Shown here one piece after another: positions 11,433 through 19,310 of a stretch of 64,000 bases of DNA. The DNA comes from Erinaceus europaeus. Lineage: Eukaryota; Chordata; Mammalia; Eulipotyphla; Erinaceidae. Below the pieces are notes generated by a model. It did not search any database and had not been told where the DNA came from. It worked only from the letters and a program-made list of their open reading frames with translations. Position numbers and translations under genes: made by a program. The DNA lies in assembly GCF_950295315.1 (NCBI RefSeq), contig NW_026647551.1, positions 1 through 64,000 on the forward strand, read 5' to 3'. Every line of letters starts with the position of its first letter. The stretch's first letter is position 1.

Positions 11433-11468
11433 TGTAACTTCGAAGTTACAATTTAACTGTCAAGTTAA
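11433..11468 (-). other. Adjacent palindrome and stem-loop
   Basis: 11433-11450 is an 18-base perfect palindrome (TGTAACTTCGAAGTTACA). Three bases further, 11453-11458 and 11463-11468 form a 6-bp stem with a GTCA loop. With the hairpin 120 bases away they suggest a structured RNA domain. Confidence 0.65.
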
Positions 11469-11916
11469 TGTTTACCAAACTTGAAACACGCATATTAAAC
11501 CTATAGTTTATAACACACAGGAGGAGAAAAACTTGTAAATAAGATATATCATTTCAAATGTGAATTTAGAACTACTGTCATAGTTGAACCATCTTTACTC
11601 ACACAGTTTAAGACTAAACATTTCATATTGATATCAAGACTTAAAAAAGAAATCAAAAGGGGGAATGAACAATTTTTGAACTGTTTCTGGACGTCTCCAG
11701 AAACCATGGCTGCGTCCAGCCGTTTGATATAAAGTCAGTTAACTTTCAGAGTACTCTGAGCACAATGGGTCATACAAAAATTTTGGTCACTCAACTCACT
11801 CAATTTTTTTTCACTCACTCACAAAACACAACTGGCCAGTCATAGCATAAGACATTCATTCGGGGGGGGGGAGAGTTCTGTGAATCAGATTTTTTTTTTG
11901 ATTCTGCCATGCTGTA

Positions 11917-13332
11917 TTATGGATCCTGGGGTGCATCCTGTAGCCAGTCCTCTTGCAGCCAGTCTTCTTTCAGTGTTTCTTGTTCTTCAGGGATATCAGC
12001 GCCATCATGTGGGTATTGCCGGACATGGCGGGCAGGAACCCAAACAGGCTTGGAGTAATTTTGTGGAAAAATACATGTGAAACCCCTCCCCATAGTCAAC
12101 AGGGTGTCAGGTCCTTTCCAAATTTTATCAAGTGGGTCTTTCCATTTGACTTTAATAGCTGGGAGGGTGGGTGGTGTTTGCCAATGATGAATTATAGGAG
12201 GTTGGTCGGAGTTTTTGTAAATATTAAAGAGATTTAATGTAGTTAAGGCTTTTGCCAGCTGGATATTAGGGGGGTACACTTCCCCTTTTTCTTTATTTAA
12301 TTGAGCCTTAAGAGTTTGATGGGCCCTCTCAACAATGCCTTGTCCCTGTGGATTATACGGAATGCCTGTAGTATGAGTAATGTTCCAGAGGGAACAAAAA
12401 TCTTTAAATTGTTTGCTGGTAAAAGCAGGTCCATTATCCGTTTTAAGTTGAAGCGGTAAGCCCATTACAGCAAAACAGGAGAGCATATGGCTTATAAGCT
12501 TTTTTGAGTTTTCTCCAGTCTGAGCTGTAGCCCGCATAAACTTAGAGAAGGTATCAATTGAGACGAACACATATTTTTGTTTGCCAAAGTTAGGTATGTG
12601 GGTAACATCAATTTGCCAAAGAGCGTTGGCTTTTAAACCTTGAGGATTAACCCCCAGAGTCTGAATAGCAGGTGTTTTGATTAGACCTGCACAGGAGGAA
12701 CATGTAGCAAGAATACGTTTTAACTGTGGCAGAGGAATATCAGGAAATCGAGCTCGAAGACCTTTAAGATTAACATGGGTTAGGGAATGAAAGTCAGCAG
12801 GATTAGAGACAGAGGCTAGGAGAATTCCTGTGGAGGCAAGGCGGTCAGCTGCAGCATTCCCTTCGGACAGGGGACCAGGAAGAGGGCTGTGGGAACGTAG
12901 GTGCTGAACATACAGTGGATGGGTTCGAGAACAGAGCATAGAGGCAATTTGAATTAAAAGAGGAGAAAGTGGGTTGTCATCAATTCTTACATAAGATCTA
13001 GCAAGCCATGGAAGTAAGTTAACAGTATACACACTGTCAGAAAAAAGGTTGAAGGATTCTGGTACAGCTTTTAATGCAAGGGAAACAGCATAAAGTTCTT
13101 TGTACTGAGGGGAATTATCAGGAAGTTCAGTAAAGAGAGGCTTGGGGTATTGCTGGTCTGGATAATATATAAGGGCAGCAGCTCCCTTTTTTCCACCATC
13201 AGTGAACACTGTAGGAGCAGAGGGGATGGGATCTCGAGAGAAAAGTTTAGGTACTAGTAGAGGCAACAGAGGTAAAGAAGCTATCAAATTATTAGAGGGA
13301 AAATGATTATCTAATTGTCCTGGAAAACCCAT
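11917..13332 (-). pseudogene. pol: Truncated retroviral pol: RNase H and integrase
   Basis: Open frame of 471 residues that keeps the last two enzyme domains of pol; protease and reverse transcriptase (no YxDD) are gone. RNase H spans about residues 40-165, with acidic positions D45, E79, D99 and D163 in place and an HxxS-like H148. Integrase follows: an HHCC zinc domain (H182, H186, C211, C214), the core triad D242, D299 and E335 with spacing D-56-D and D-35-E, and a C-terminal region with KGP and a WVPARHVR end typical of betaretroviral integrases. The tail repeats an EDWLQ word. The ATG at 13332 lies just inside the surviving pol sequence and is unlikely to be a true start. Upstream the frame runs on into the inverted LTR tip at 13341. 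An uninterrupted frame with all catalytic residues in an otherwise broken element suggests recent origin, not selection. Normally it would be reached only as part of a Gag-Pro-Pol fusion. Confidence 0.9.
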
Positions 13333-13340
13333 TAAACTTA

Positions 13341-13373
13341 TGTTGGGTAGTTGCCATCTCCCCCTGGCTTCTG
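13341..13373 (+). repeat. Inverted 33-bp copy of the LTR U3 tip at the pol deletion joint
   Basis: These 33 bases are the exact reverse complement of 10013-10045 (and of 15583-15615), the outer tip of U3. They lie in the opposite orientation to the LTRs. The LTR edge base abuts pol sequence at 13340 and the inner side abuts gag-pro sequence at 13374. The segment therefore bridges the deletion that removed protease and reverse transcriptase. In the gag-pro frame the joint produces a TAA (complement of 13338-13340). Confidence 0.88.
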
Positions 13374-13417
13374 TTTGTGGAAGAAGGGCACAGCACCAAG
13401 CGGGCGACCTGCTTCCT

Positions 13418-13463
13418 TCCCTCTTGGGGGCGGGGCTAAGGGAAGCCCCATACCTAGTTTAAA
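13418..13463 (-). promoter_or_regulatory. Gag-pro -1 ribosomal frameshift signal
   Basis: The coding strand has the slippery heptamer T TTA AAC (complement of 13457-13463) in the correct gag phase, immediately followed by the gag TAG stop (13454-13456). Seven bases after the heptamer comes a 6-bp GC-rich stem (13444-13449 with 13432-13437) with loop TCCCTT. Five loop bases can pair with AGGGA at 13418-13422, giving an H-type pseudoknot. Heptamer, spacer and pseudoknot fit the retroviral -1 frameshift pattern. The pro frame beyond it stays open for only about 40 codons before the deletion joint. Confidence 0.87.
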
Positions 13464-13589
13464 TCCCTGTTTACATTTGGCAGAGGCGTGCCATTCCTAT
13501 GGAACCTTGACCAACAATCTCTCCTCCAGAGAAATCCTTTCTGGCATCTGGGACAAGGCATTCGTGGTCTCTGATTCCCTGTCTGGAAG

Positions 13590-13662
13590 CGGGGTTGCCC
13601 TGATTGGAGGTGGGGTCGCCCTGACTGGAGGTGGGGTCGCCCTGACTGGAGGCGGGGTCGCG
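13590..13662 (-). repeat. Short in-frame tandem repeat in gag nucleocapsid
   Basis: Three to four copies of a 21-base unit (plus-strand word GGGGTCGCCCTGACTGGAGGT) between the two zinc knuckles, coding for a repeated seven-residue LQSGRPH-like motif. The length is a multiple of three, so the frame is preserved. Confidence 0.8.
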
Positions 13663-14688
13663 GTCTATTTTCTGGACATTGGTTAAGCCAATGCCCTTGG
13701 CGACCGCACTGAAAGCAAGCTCCTTTTTGCTTATGTAAGGTAGCTGCATAGGCCTGTAACATAGGTCCTTGAAAAGAGCTTGATCTGAGATCCTGTGTAG
13801 CTAGAATCCAAGTATCTGGGTGTTCGTTTTTAAGAGTGATACAGGCCTGTCGAAAATGCGGAAGCATTCCATCCCAGACTATGGATCACAGAAGAAGAAA
13901 ACGAGCGTCAGGATTATAAATCTTCCTTTCCAAACTCGACTGGACCCTGGCAATGAATTTAGCGAGAGATTCATCAGGTTCTTGTTGCAGGGAGAGAATG
14001 GGGGCTGAGGCTGCTCCCATGGGTGGTGTTAATCGCTCCCATGCTTTTAATGCACACAGGCGTACTTGATCAAAATACCCCGCTGGAAACTTGGCTTCCG
14101 CCTGTTGAATCCCTGTTTCTAATTGGCCTGTTCCAAACAATGCATCAAAATTACCCTCTGGCTGATTTTGAATATTTTTCCGCGAGTGTTGTAAACATTC
14201 GTCACGAAAGAATGCCTCCCATTGCAGGAAGAGGGGGCCTGGGAGCGTAGCACGAGTCACATCTCTCCAATCTTGAGGGGTATTAAGGTTCTGAAGCAGG
14301 CCTTGTAAAATGGACCTGGTCCATGGGGCATGAACACCGTCATCTTTGATAGCCTGGCGTAGTTCCTTCAGGTCTGTGGCGGAATATGGATACCAGGCCT
14401 GAGGTTTTTGTCTATTGGGGGCAACATTGACCGGAAATGTGTGGACTTGCTCTGATAAGTGTGTAGCGGTAGGAGGAGTCATCGAAGTGGAAGCTTCTGG
14501 ACAAGTGGCCGAAGAAGTGGTTTTGGAGGCTACAGGAGAATTCGGACATGTGTCTATCAAAACAGGGTGGGGTGAAGAAGCAGCCGTGGAGGCAGCAGGA
14601 GGTTCCGGACACGTTTCTGCCAAAATGGGGGTGGCCGAAGAAGTGGCTGTGGAGTCCAAAGGAGAATTCGGACACGTGTCTGCCAAAA

Positions 14689-14742
14689 TAGGGGCCTCAG
14701 GGCAAGATGCCAAAATAGGGGCCTCAGGGCAAGATGCAGAGG
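14689..14742 (-). repeat. 27-base tandem duplication in gag linker
   Basis: The plus-strand word GCCAAAATAGGGGCCTCAGG occurs twice in direct succession with a 27-base period, giving a duplicated nine-residue SCPEAPILA motif in the Pro-rich linker. The two copies are identical, so the duplication is recent. Confidence 0.82.
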
Positions 14743-15001
14743 AATTAGGGTGGGTCAAGATCACGACAGGCCTTTGCTTCTTCTTGTTTTTAAGGTGCTG
14801 GTTAAGTTCTATGATTACTTCCTTTATCTCTTTGACCTCAACCTCTAGGTCCTTAAGCCTTTTGAAAGGTTGACCTATATATCCCTTAAAAGCTGCTATG
14901 ATGATCAACAGGATATAAGGTGAAACCCCGAGAAAAATGTCCCAGATATATAAAAATTTTATACTGGAAAAAGAATGCAGGATTTGGAAAAGATTTTCCA
15001 T

Positions 15002-15124
15002 GGTGGAAAGATCTCCGGAAAACAATAAGAAAGAAAAAAATCACAGTGCCTTAACACAATATTGCAGATACCCAAAAGGTGTGTACTTATCTAAGATGTC
15101 TTCTTGTAAATCTGCTGCTTACGG
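15002..15124 (-). other. Provirus 5' leader
   Basis: About 120 bases between the primer site and gag. A GTAAGC word (complement of 15117-15122) just inside the leader could serve as a splice donor. No packaging signal can be assigned by eye. Confidence 0.5.
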
Positions 15125-15142
15125 GTCCCTGTTTGGGCGCCA
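15125..15142 (-). promoter_or_regulatory. Primer binding site, tRNA-Lys type
   Basis: The coding strand reads TGGCGCCCAAACAGGGAC, two bases inside the 5' LTR edge. It differs by one base from the usual tRNA-Lys3 site (CCCGAACAGG). Rodent IAPs typically use tRNA-Phe, so the lysine primer is closer to MMTV-like betaretroviruses. Confidence 0.9.
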
Positions 15143-15321
15143 GATGCCGGGATAGCCTGAGGGTACTTCTTCCCGAGCTAGTGCTCTCTGGGTTGGAGAG
15201 AACTCAACTGGAGCTGATCTAGGCTGCTGTGTGGGAGAGGGATCAGGAACTCATGCTGCACCAACTTCCGCAGGAGATACACTCTGGAACTCTCGGAGCC
15301 GGAAAGCAATTTCCAAGTGTC

Positions 15322-15327
15322 TTTAAT
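15322..15327 (-). terminator. LTR poly(A) signal
   Basis: ATTAAA on the minus strand, followed by GACACTTGG. Present only in the 5' LTR, because the equivalent part of the 3' LTR is lost. A proviral transcript would have to use another poly(A) site. Confidence 0.65.
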
Positions 15328-15341
15328 CAGAAGAGCAGCTG

Positions 15342-15349
15342 TTTTTATA
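15342..15349 (-). promoter_or_regulatory. LTR TATA box
   Basis: TATAAAAA on the minus strand within GGAGAGTATAAAAACAGC, in the middle of the 5' LTR, where the U3 promoter ends. Confidence 0.8.
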
Positions 15350-16372
15350 CTCTCCAAGTAGGGTGGAAACAGGATGTGATATAGAGAGGGTGGAGAGAAA
15401 AGTGACTGGTGAAAATCAGAGTGTGACATAGAAGGGATCAGTGTGTGACAAGGAGGGGGTGGAGCAGGAGAGAATCCTATCATAGAACCACCAATGCCCT
15501 GGAGTGCTATATGTAAAAGTGATTTATGTAAATAGACCAAAGCTTTGGATCAGTAAAATCCCTATATAGGCATATGGTTAAGCAGAAGCCAGGGGGAGAT
15601 GGCAACTACCCAACAATGTAACATGTAGATGTCTGAAAATATTTTTAGCTAGAGACCTGCACAGCTCTATTAGGGTAGTAAAGTGGATACACCTGGTCCT
15701 TCTGAGCCACAGTCATGAGAGACATCTCACAGAGCCATATCCTTTATCACACTACAATTCTCTCTCAGCACAACTACAGCTGCCAAATCATCTACTTCCC
15801 TCTTGCTCTTTTTTTCCACCAAGTCCTATCCCGAAACTGTAAATAAAAGAAGAAATAGACATAGTGCAGTTCCCTGCACACAGGACAGGTTGAAGCTGGA
15901 CCAGGGAGATGCAATATGCCAGCCTGTATTTTGGCTGGAGCATTACTAAGACTACTTCCAATTTGGAGAGGAGGGCGCAGTTTTGGAGAGTGGGCTGCCG
16001 GCCAAGTGTTGCTTCTCAGAATGGCTAAGATCTAGATGTTCTAAGTGTTACCTTTCCTCACAAACATAAAATAGCAATGCCACTTGTAAGAAGTATGCAT
16101 GGGCATGGAGGGTTTGTCATCAGTTTTCTGTCACTGATCAACACAGGGCCAGAATTTCAGTCATTTTCTGTCTCTGTCATTCTGTCTCTCTGACTGTCTC
16201 TACGAGCCTTCTTCCCTGGGCCCTTACTGGAAGTCAGTGCATGCATCGTGAACTCAGTCATCCTGGTGTTGAAATTTTCCTTTCTTTGCCCTTTGGATTA
16301 TTTAGTCTCCTGCACATGGTGTAGTACAGAGGCGAACTGCAGAGACAGCTTTGCTGCTGCAGGTTCCAGGCA

Positions 16373-16563
16373 TATGTCCATCTGCAGCTGCAGCTGTCCA
16401 GGCCCTCTGTGCTTGACTCCCATTCTCCAGGGCCCTGAGGCTGTTACTCAGCCTAAATGCAGCCCTCCTTACCTTCCTGCAGAGCATCCTTGTCCTTATT
16501 CCATGATAGCCCAGGTGAAGAGAAGTGAAACTCTATCCCCCTGGTACACACATTGTGCTTTTC
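16373..16563 (+). repeat. Left copy of the 190-base direct repeat flanking the L1-like insert
   Basis: CATATGTCCATCTGCAGCTG through CACATTGTGCTTTT. The same part of family B recurs at 17453-17641 right after the insert, with roughly 14 differences. That is far too long and diverged for a target-site duplication. Confidence 0.85.
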
Positions 16564-16565
16564 TT

Positions 16566-17446
16566 TTTTTTATTTTTAAATTTTTTATTTAAGAAAGGAT
16601 TAGTGAACAAAAGCATAAGATAGGAGGGGTACAACTCCACACAATTCCCACCACCCAATACCCATAACCCACCCCCTCACATGGTAGCTTTCCCATTCTC
16701 TATCCCTCTGGGAGCATGGACCCAGGGTCATTGAGGGTTGCAGAAGGTAGAAGGTCTGGCTTCTGTAATTGCTTCCCCGCTGAACATGGGCATTCACTGG
16801 TCGGTCCATACCCCCAGTCTGCCTCTCTCTTTCCTAGTAGGGTGTGTCTCTGGGGAAGCTAAGCTCCAGGACACATTGGTGGGGTCTTCAATCCAGGGAA
16901 GCCTAGCCAGCATCCTGGTGGCATCTGGAACCTGGTGATTGAAAAGAGAGTTAACATATGAAGCCAAACAATTTGTTGAGCAATCATGGATCCCAAGCTT
17001 GGAATAGTGGAGAGGAAGTGTTAGGGAGGTACTCACTGCAAACTCTAGTGTAATCCTGCTTTCAGGTATATATTTTGCAGTAGTTTATAGATACGTGTGC
17101 ACATAAGCTCTCTCTCACAGAAACTGGTGTATATCTAGGTTATGGGACTTTGTTAGAAAGTGAACTACCTGAGATGAAATTAGAGTGTACTATTAAAGGA
17201 AAGGTCTCACCCGAGTAATGAAGCTGAAGGGTTGTCATTCCACACGTGAAGTCTCTGGATACAGTCTGAGGTGAAGCATGTTGATATGGCAATCATTGCT
17301 TTGGTTAGGTTGTGATCAGCGGATGCAATATTATTTGGTTTGGATTGGGAGATGCATACGAGAAAGTGGGGACTATCCAAGGGTGCCAGGACTGAGGGAA
17401 CTATGGGCTCTATAGTGAAGATGTGAGGTTCCTGCTGTCTTAGGGT
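16566..17446 (-). mobile_element. L1-like 3' end fragment
   Basis: About 880 bases foreign to the family B consensus, starting with a T-rich stretch (complement of an A-rich tail AAATAAAAAATTTAAAAATA). It is followed on the minus strand by GGAATTGTGTGGAGTTGTAC and GACCCTGGGTCCATGCTCCC, words I recall as common in hedgehog L1 3' ends. No reverse transcriptase is present, so only untranslated sequence would be left. The family assignment is from memory and needs a repeat library. Confidence 0.6.
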
Positions 17447-17452
17447 TCATGC

Positions 17453-17641
17453 ATATGTCCATCTGCAGCTGCAGCTGTCCAGGCCGTCTGTGCTTGACTC
17501 CAATTCTCCAGGGTCCTGAGGCTGACCCTCAGCCTAAATACAGCCCCCCTCACCTTCCTGCACAGCATCCTTGTGCTTATTCCATGAGATACCAGGTGAA
17601 GAGAAGTGAAAATCTATCCCCCTGGCACACACATTGTGCTT
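17453..17641 (+). repeat. Right copy of the 190-base direct repeat
   Basis: Second copy of the block, from which family B continues normally (AATGTAAAGGATCTG...). Its divergence from the left copy is similar to that between different units. Confidence 0.85.
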
Positions 17642-18682
17642 TCCCTCTATTAAGCCTAATGTAAAGGATCTGTGCTACTGATGGCCACACCAGTGTCCAG
17701 ATTTTCCATGCAAAATGGAAGCTTCCAGGGTTCTGAAAGAGGGTGTTTTGATGGCTGTGAAATGTCTTTTCCAAGTTCCTCATGGGGTTTCATATCCTTT
17801 TGAAACCTGAAGTTCTTTCTTGTATCTAGGGAATATTCTCACCTCTGGCCATAAGGGCTGCCAAACTAGGAATACAGCTATACCGGGGTCAGGAGGTCTG
17901 CCAGCCTGCTAGCTCCTGGAGGGATTCCTGAGTATGGTTGCAGGGCCCAAGTGGTAACATGTGTTTCAAATTGACTTTCTTAGCATCAACCAGGCCCTCA
18001 TGTGATGTGCAGGGCTGTGATCTCCACTAGAAACTCCGAATTCAGCCAATGGAGGCATCCATCTTCCTTTTGTCTCTCCATAGCAAGGGCCCGGGGATTT
18101 TGTGGTTCCTGCAAGAATAGCAACTTTGTATGGGACACTCATGCATGCCTCCTTCTGGGAATCTCTCTGAGTGTGATGTGTGGACACCAGGACACCAAGA
18201 TCAAAGATGGGAGGCCACAGGAGCAATTGCGTCAGCTGGACCCAAAGGGTTTGTGTAAGGGACCGGGTTCATCCACTATTGTTTGGTCGAACAAACTTCC
18301 CATCTATGTTGAAACACAGCTCTTTCTGGGTAATTTCTGTGCTTGTAATCTGCTGCCCTGAGCAGTGGACTGAGAGCCTGGAGGCTGAGTAGGCAGCCAA
18401 ACGTGACTGGACAGGCGCATGCCCCTGAATTCTGAGGGGTTCCCCAGCTTCCACCCTTGGCAGTGTTTGGATGATAGATTGTAAGGCATGGGATTGAATA
18501 TTTAACTCAGGAGATTTAGAAATGAGAGTCCCTTTGCATATGCATTCTTGCTTAGCCAGAATCTGGGCTAGCTGGCTTGCCATGTCCAGCTAGGTTCTCT
18601 GTACATATGTTGCAGGTGAGGCTGGCTACCTTGCCACCCATGCTCTGAGAATACTACAGGTAAGCTCTGAGCACACAGAGAC

Positions 18683-18735
18683 ACACTGTCAGACAGACAG
18701 ACAGACAGACACACACACACACACACACACACACA
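18683..18735 (+). repeat. (CAGA)n(CA)n microsatellite
   Basis: The CAGA/CA tract found at one fixed place in each family B unit. Other copies lie near 21277, 23820, 26855, 32445, 37770, 42830, 45708, 48285, 51770, 54255 and 56790. Confidence 0.9.
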
Positions 18736-19170
18736 TTACTGTCAGGTCTGGTAGTACAGCATATGGTGAAGGCTGGGGCTCTCTGGGGTCTGTGGGCATA
18801 AGAGCTGCTGCCTTACAATCTCTACAAGCCAGGTTTGATCCTGTCATCAATGAACACAGTGTAGGAGGCTTTTGAATTCTGAGACACTGAAGATGGAGAG
18901 GTTTTTTCCCTGAGGCTTGCACTGGGAACTAGCAGCTGCCATGTGTGTGCTGCCAGACTAGGAAACTTGTGGTGCCTGTCCATGTGGAGAGTCTCCTGGA
19001 TGAGTTACTTCTCAAGCCTTTTTCGATCGGTACCAATGGAGCTGCATATAGCTAATGATTTGGAGATTTTACTCCTTTGGACAATTATTTTCCTGATGCA
19101 CAGTTTCTCTCCAGGTTTTAGCAATCAATTGAATGTCATATCGAATCCATTGTAGAAAATGACTACATTA

Positions 19171-19180
19171 GTCTCTCTCT

Positions 19181-19213
<33 letters not shown>

Positions 19214-19251
19214 CCTCTCTCTCTCTCTCTATATATATATATATGTATGTG

Positions 19252-19308
<57 letters not shown>
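19171..19308 (+). repeat. (CT)n(TA)n terminal tract of B unit 1
   Basis: A pyrimidine run followed by about 70 bases of TA dinucleotides (with TATGTATG interruptions), the longest such tract in the window. It marks the end of most family B units and precedes the start block of the next. Confidence 0.93.

Positions 19309-19310
<2 letters not shown>

Larger units (their letters stand above)
10063..11916 (-). other. Provirus 3' region without env
   Basis: About 1.85 kb between the end of the pol frame and the polypurine tract. I find no envelope-like frame: no long open frame, no furin site and no fusion-peptide or transmembrane pair. The part nearest the 3' LTR (10063-10970) is of mixed composition. 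10975-11870 is strongly AT-rich and carries several inverted repeats (11280-11318, 11433-11450, 11453-11468). A G9 run lies at 11862-11870. IAP-type elements typically have a decayed or missing env here; whether env was ever present in this lineage cannot be judged. Confidence 0.7.
13454..15001 (-). pseudogene. gag: Retroviral gag with one in-frame stop
   Basis: Structural polyprotein of the provirus. The likely start is the ATG at 15001-14999 in a strong CCACCATGG context; a longer reading from 15025 would need a TTG. Residues 16-38 form a hydrophobic membrane segment and about 46-75 a charged coiled-coil-like stretch. Next comes a Pro/Ser/Thr-rich linker with repeated TCP-type motifs, then a capsid region (about 175-370) with a betaretroviral WYPY...DLKELR start, a P-DW motif and a major-homology-like LQQEPDESL segment. 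A TGA (complement of 13886-13888) interrupts the frame in the C-terminal capsid part. The same frame continues without a shift into nucleocapsid, with a first CCHC knuckle (CFQCGRQGHWLNQC) and a second one in which the His position reads Leu. An N-terminal membrane segment is a known trait of IAP Gag, which buds into the ER. Translation would stop after about 371 residues. Confidence 0.9.
9925..15615 (-). mobile_element. Class II (IAP/betaretrovirus-like) endogenous retrovirus, defective
   Basis: Minus-strand provirus of about 5.7 kb. On the coding strand the order is 5' LTR (15615-15145), lysine-type primer binding site, short leader, gag, frameshift signal, deleted protease and reverse transcriptase, RNase H-integrase frame, AT-rich non-coding 3' region without an env-like frame, polypurine tract, and a 121-bp 3' LTR remnant. 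The capsid and integrase sequences place it with betaretroviruses and intracisternal A-type particles; this is family recognition by motif, not a search. The element cannot be autonomous: it lacks protease, reverse transcriptase, env and most of one LTR, and gag has an internal stop. The two LTR stretches that can be compared differ at only 2 of 121 positions, which suggests a fairly recent insertion. The right flank is family B DNA and the left flank is family A DNA, so the original target-site duplication is not preserved. Confidence 0.93.
15145..15615 (-). mobile_element. 5' LTR, complete (471 bp)
   Basis: Bounded by TG...CA (15615 to 15145 on the minus strand). The outer edge is confirmed by the 3' LTR remnant and polypurine tract, and the inner edge by the primer site. 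It contains a TATAAAAA box (complement of 15342-15349) and an ATTAAA poly(A) signal (complement of 15322-15327) only about 15 bases downstream, implying a compact promoter and R region. It keeps everything needed to act as a promoter directed leftwards into the provirus. The right flank (ATGTAACATG) is the start block of a family B unit, so the provirus integrated at or next to the end of the TA tract that precedes B units. Confidence 0.9.
15616..19308 (+). repeat. Family B unit 1, expanded by an L1-like insert
   Basis: First of the direct units downstream of the provirus. The family B order, seen throughout the array, is: start block GTAACATGTAGAGGTCTG; 'CAAATCATCTACTTCCC' block; 'AAGTATGCATGGGCATGGAG' block; 'CATATGTCCATCTGCAGCTG' block; 'TCAGGAGGTCTGCCAGCCTG' block; 'CCACAGGAGCAATTGCC' block; CAGA/CA repeat; 'TTACAATCTCTACAAGCCAG' block; 'TTGCCAGACTAGGAAACTTG' block; (CT)n(TA)n. 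A full unit is about 2.5 kb. This one is longer because of the 16566-17446 insert and a duplicated segment of about 190 bases around it. No gene is recognised. Confidence 0.85.

Noticed and set aside
10063..11916. Possible env gene of the provirus
   Set aside because: No open frame longer than about 80 residues on the coding strand and no envelope hallmarks.
13351..13686. Plus-strand frame opposite gag
   Set aside because: Shadow of the nucleocapsid repeats on the complementary strand.
16373..17641. Target-site duplication of the L1-like insert
   Set aside because: 190 bases with about 14 differences; length and divergence do not fit a target-site duplication.
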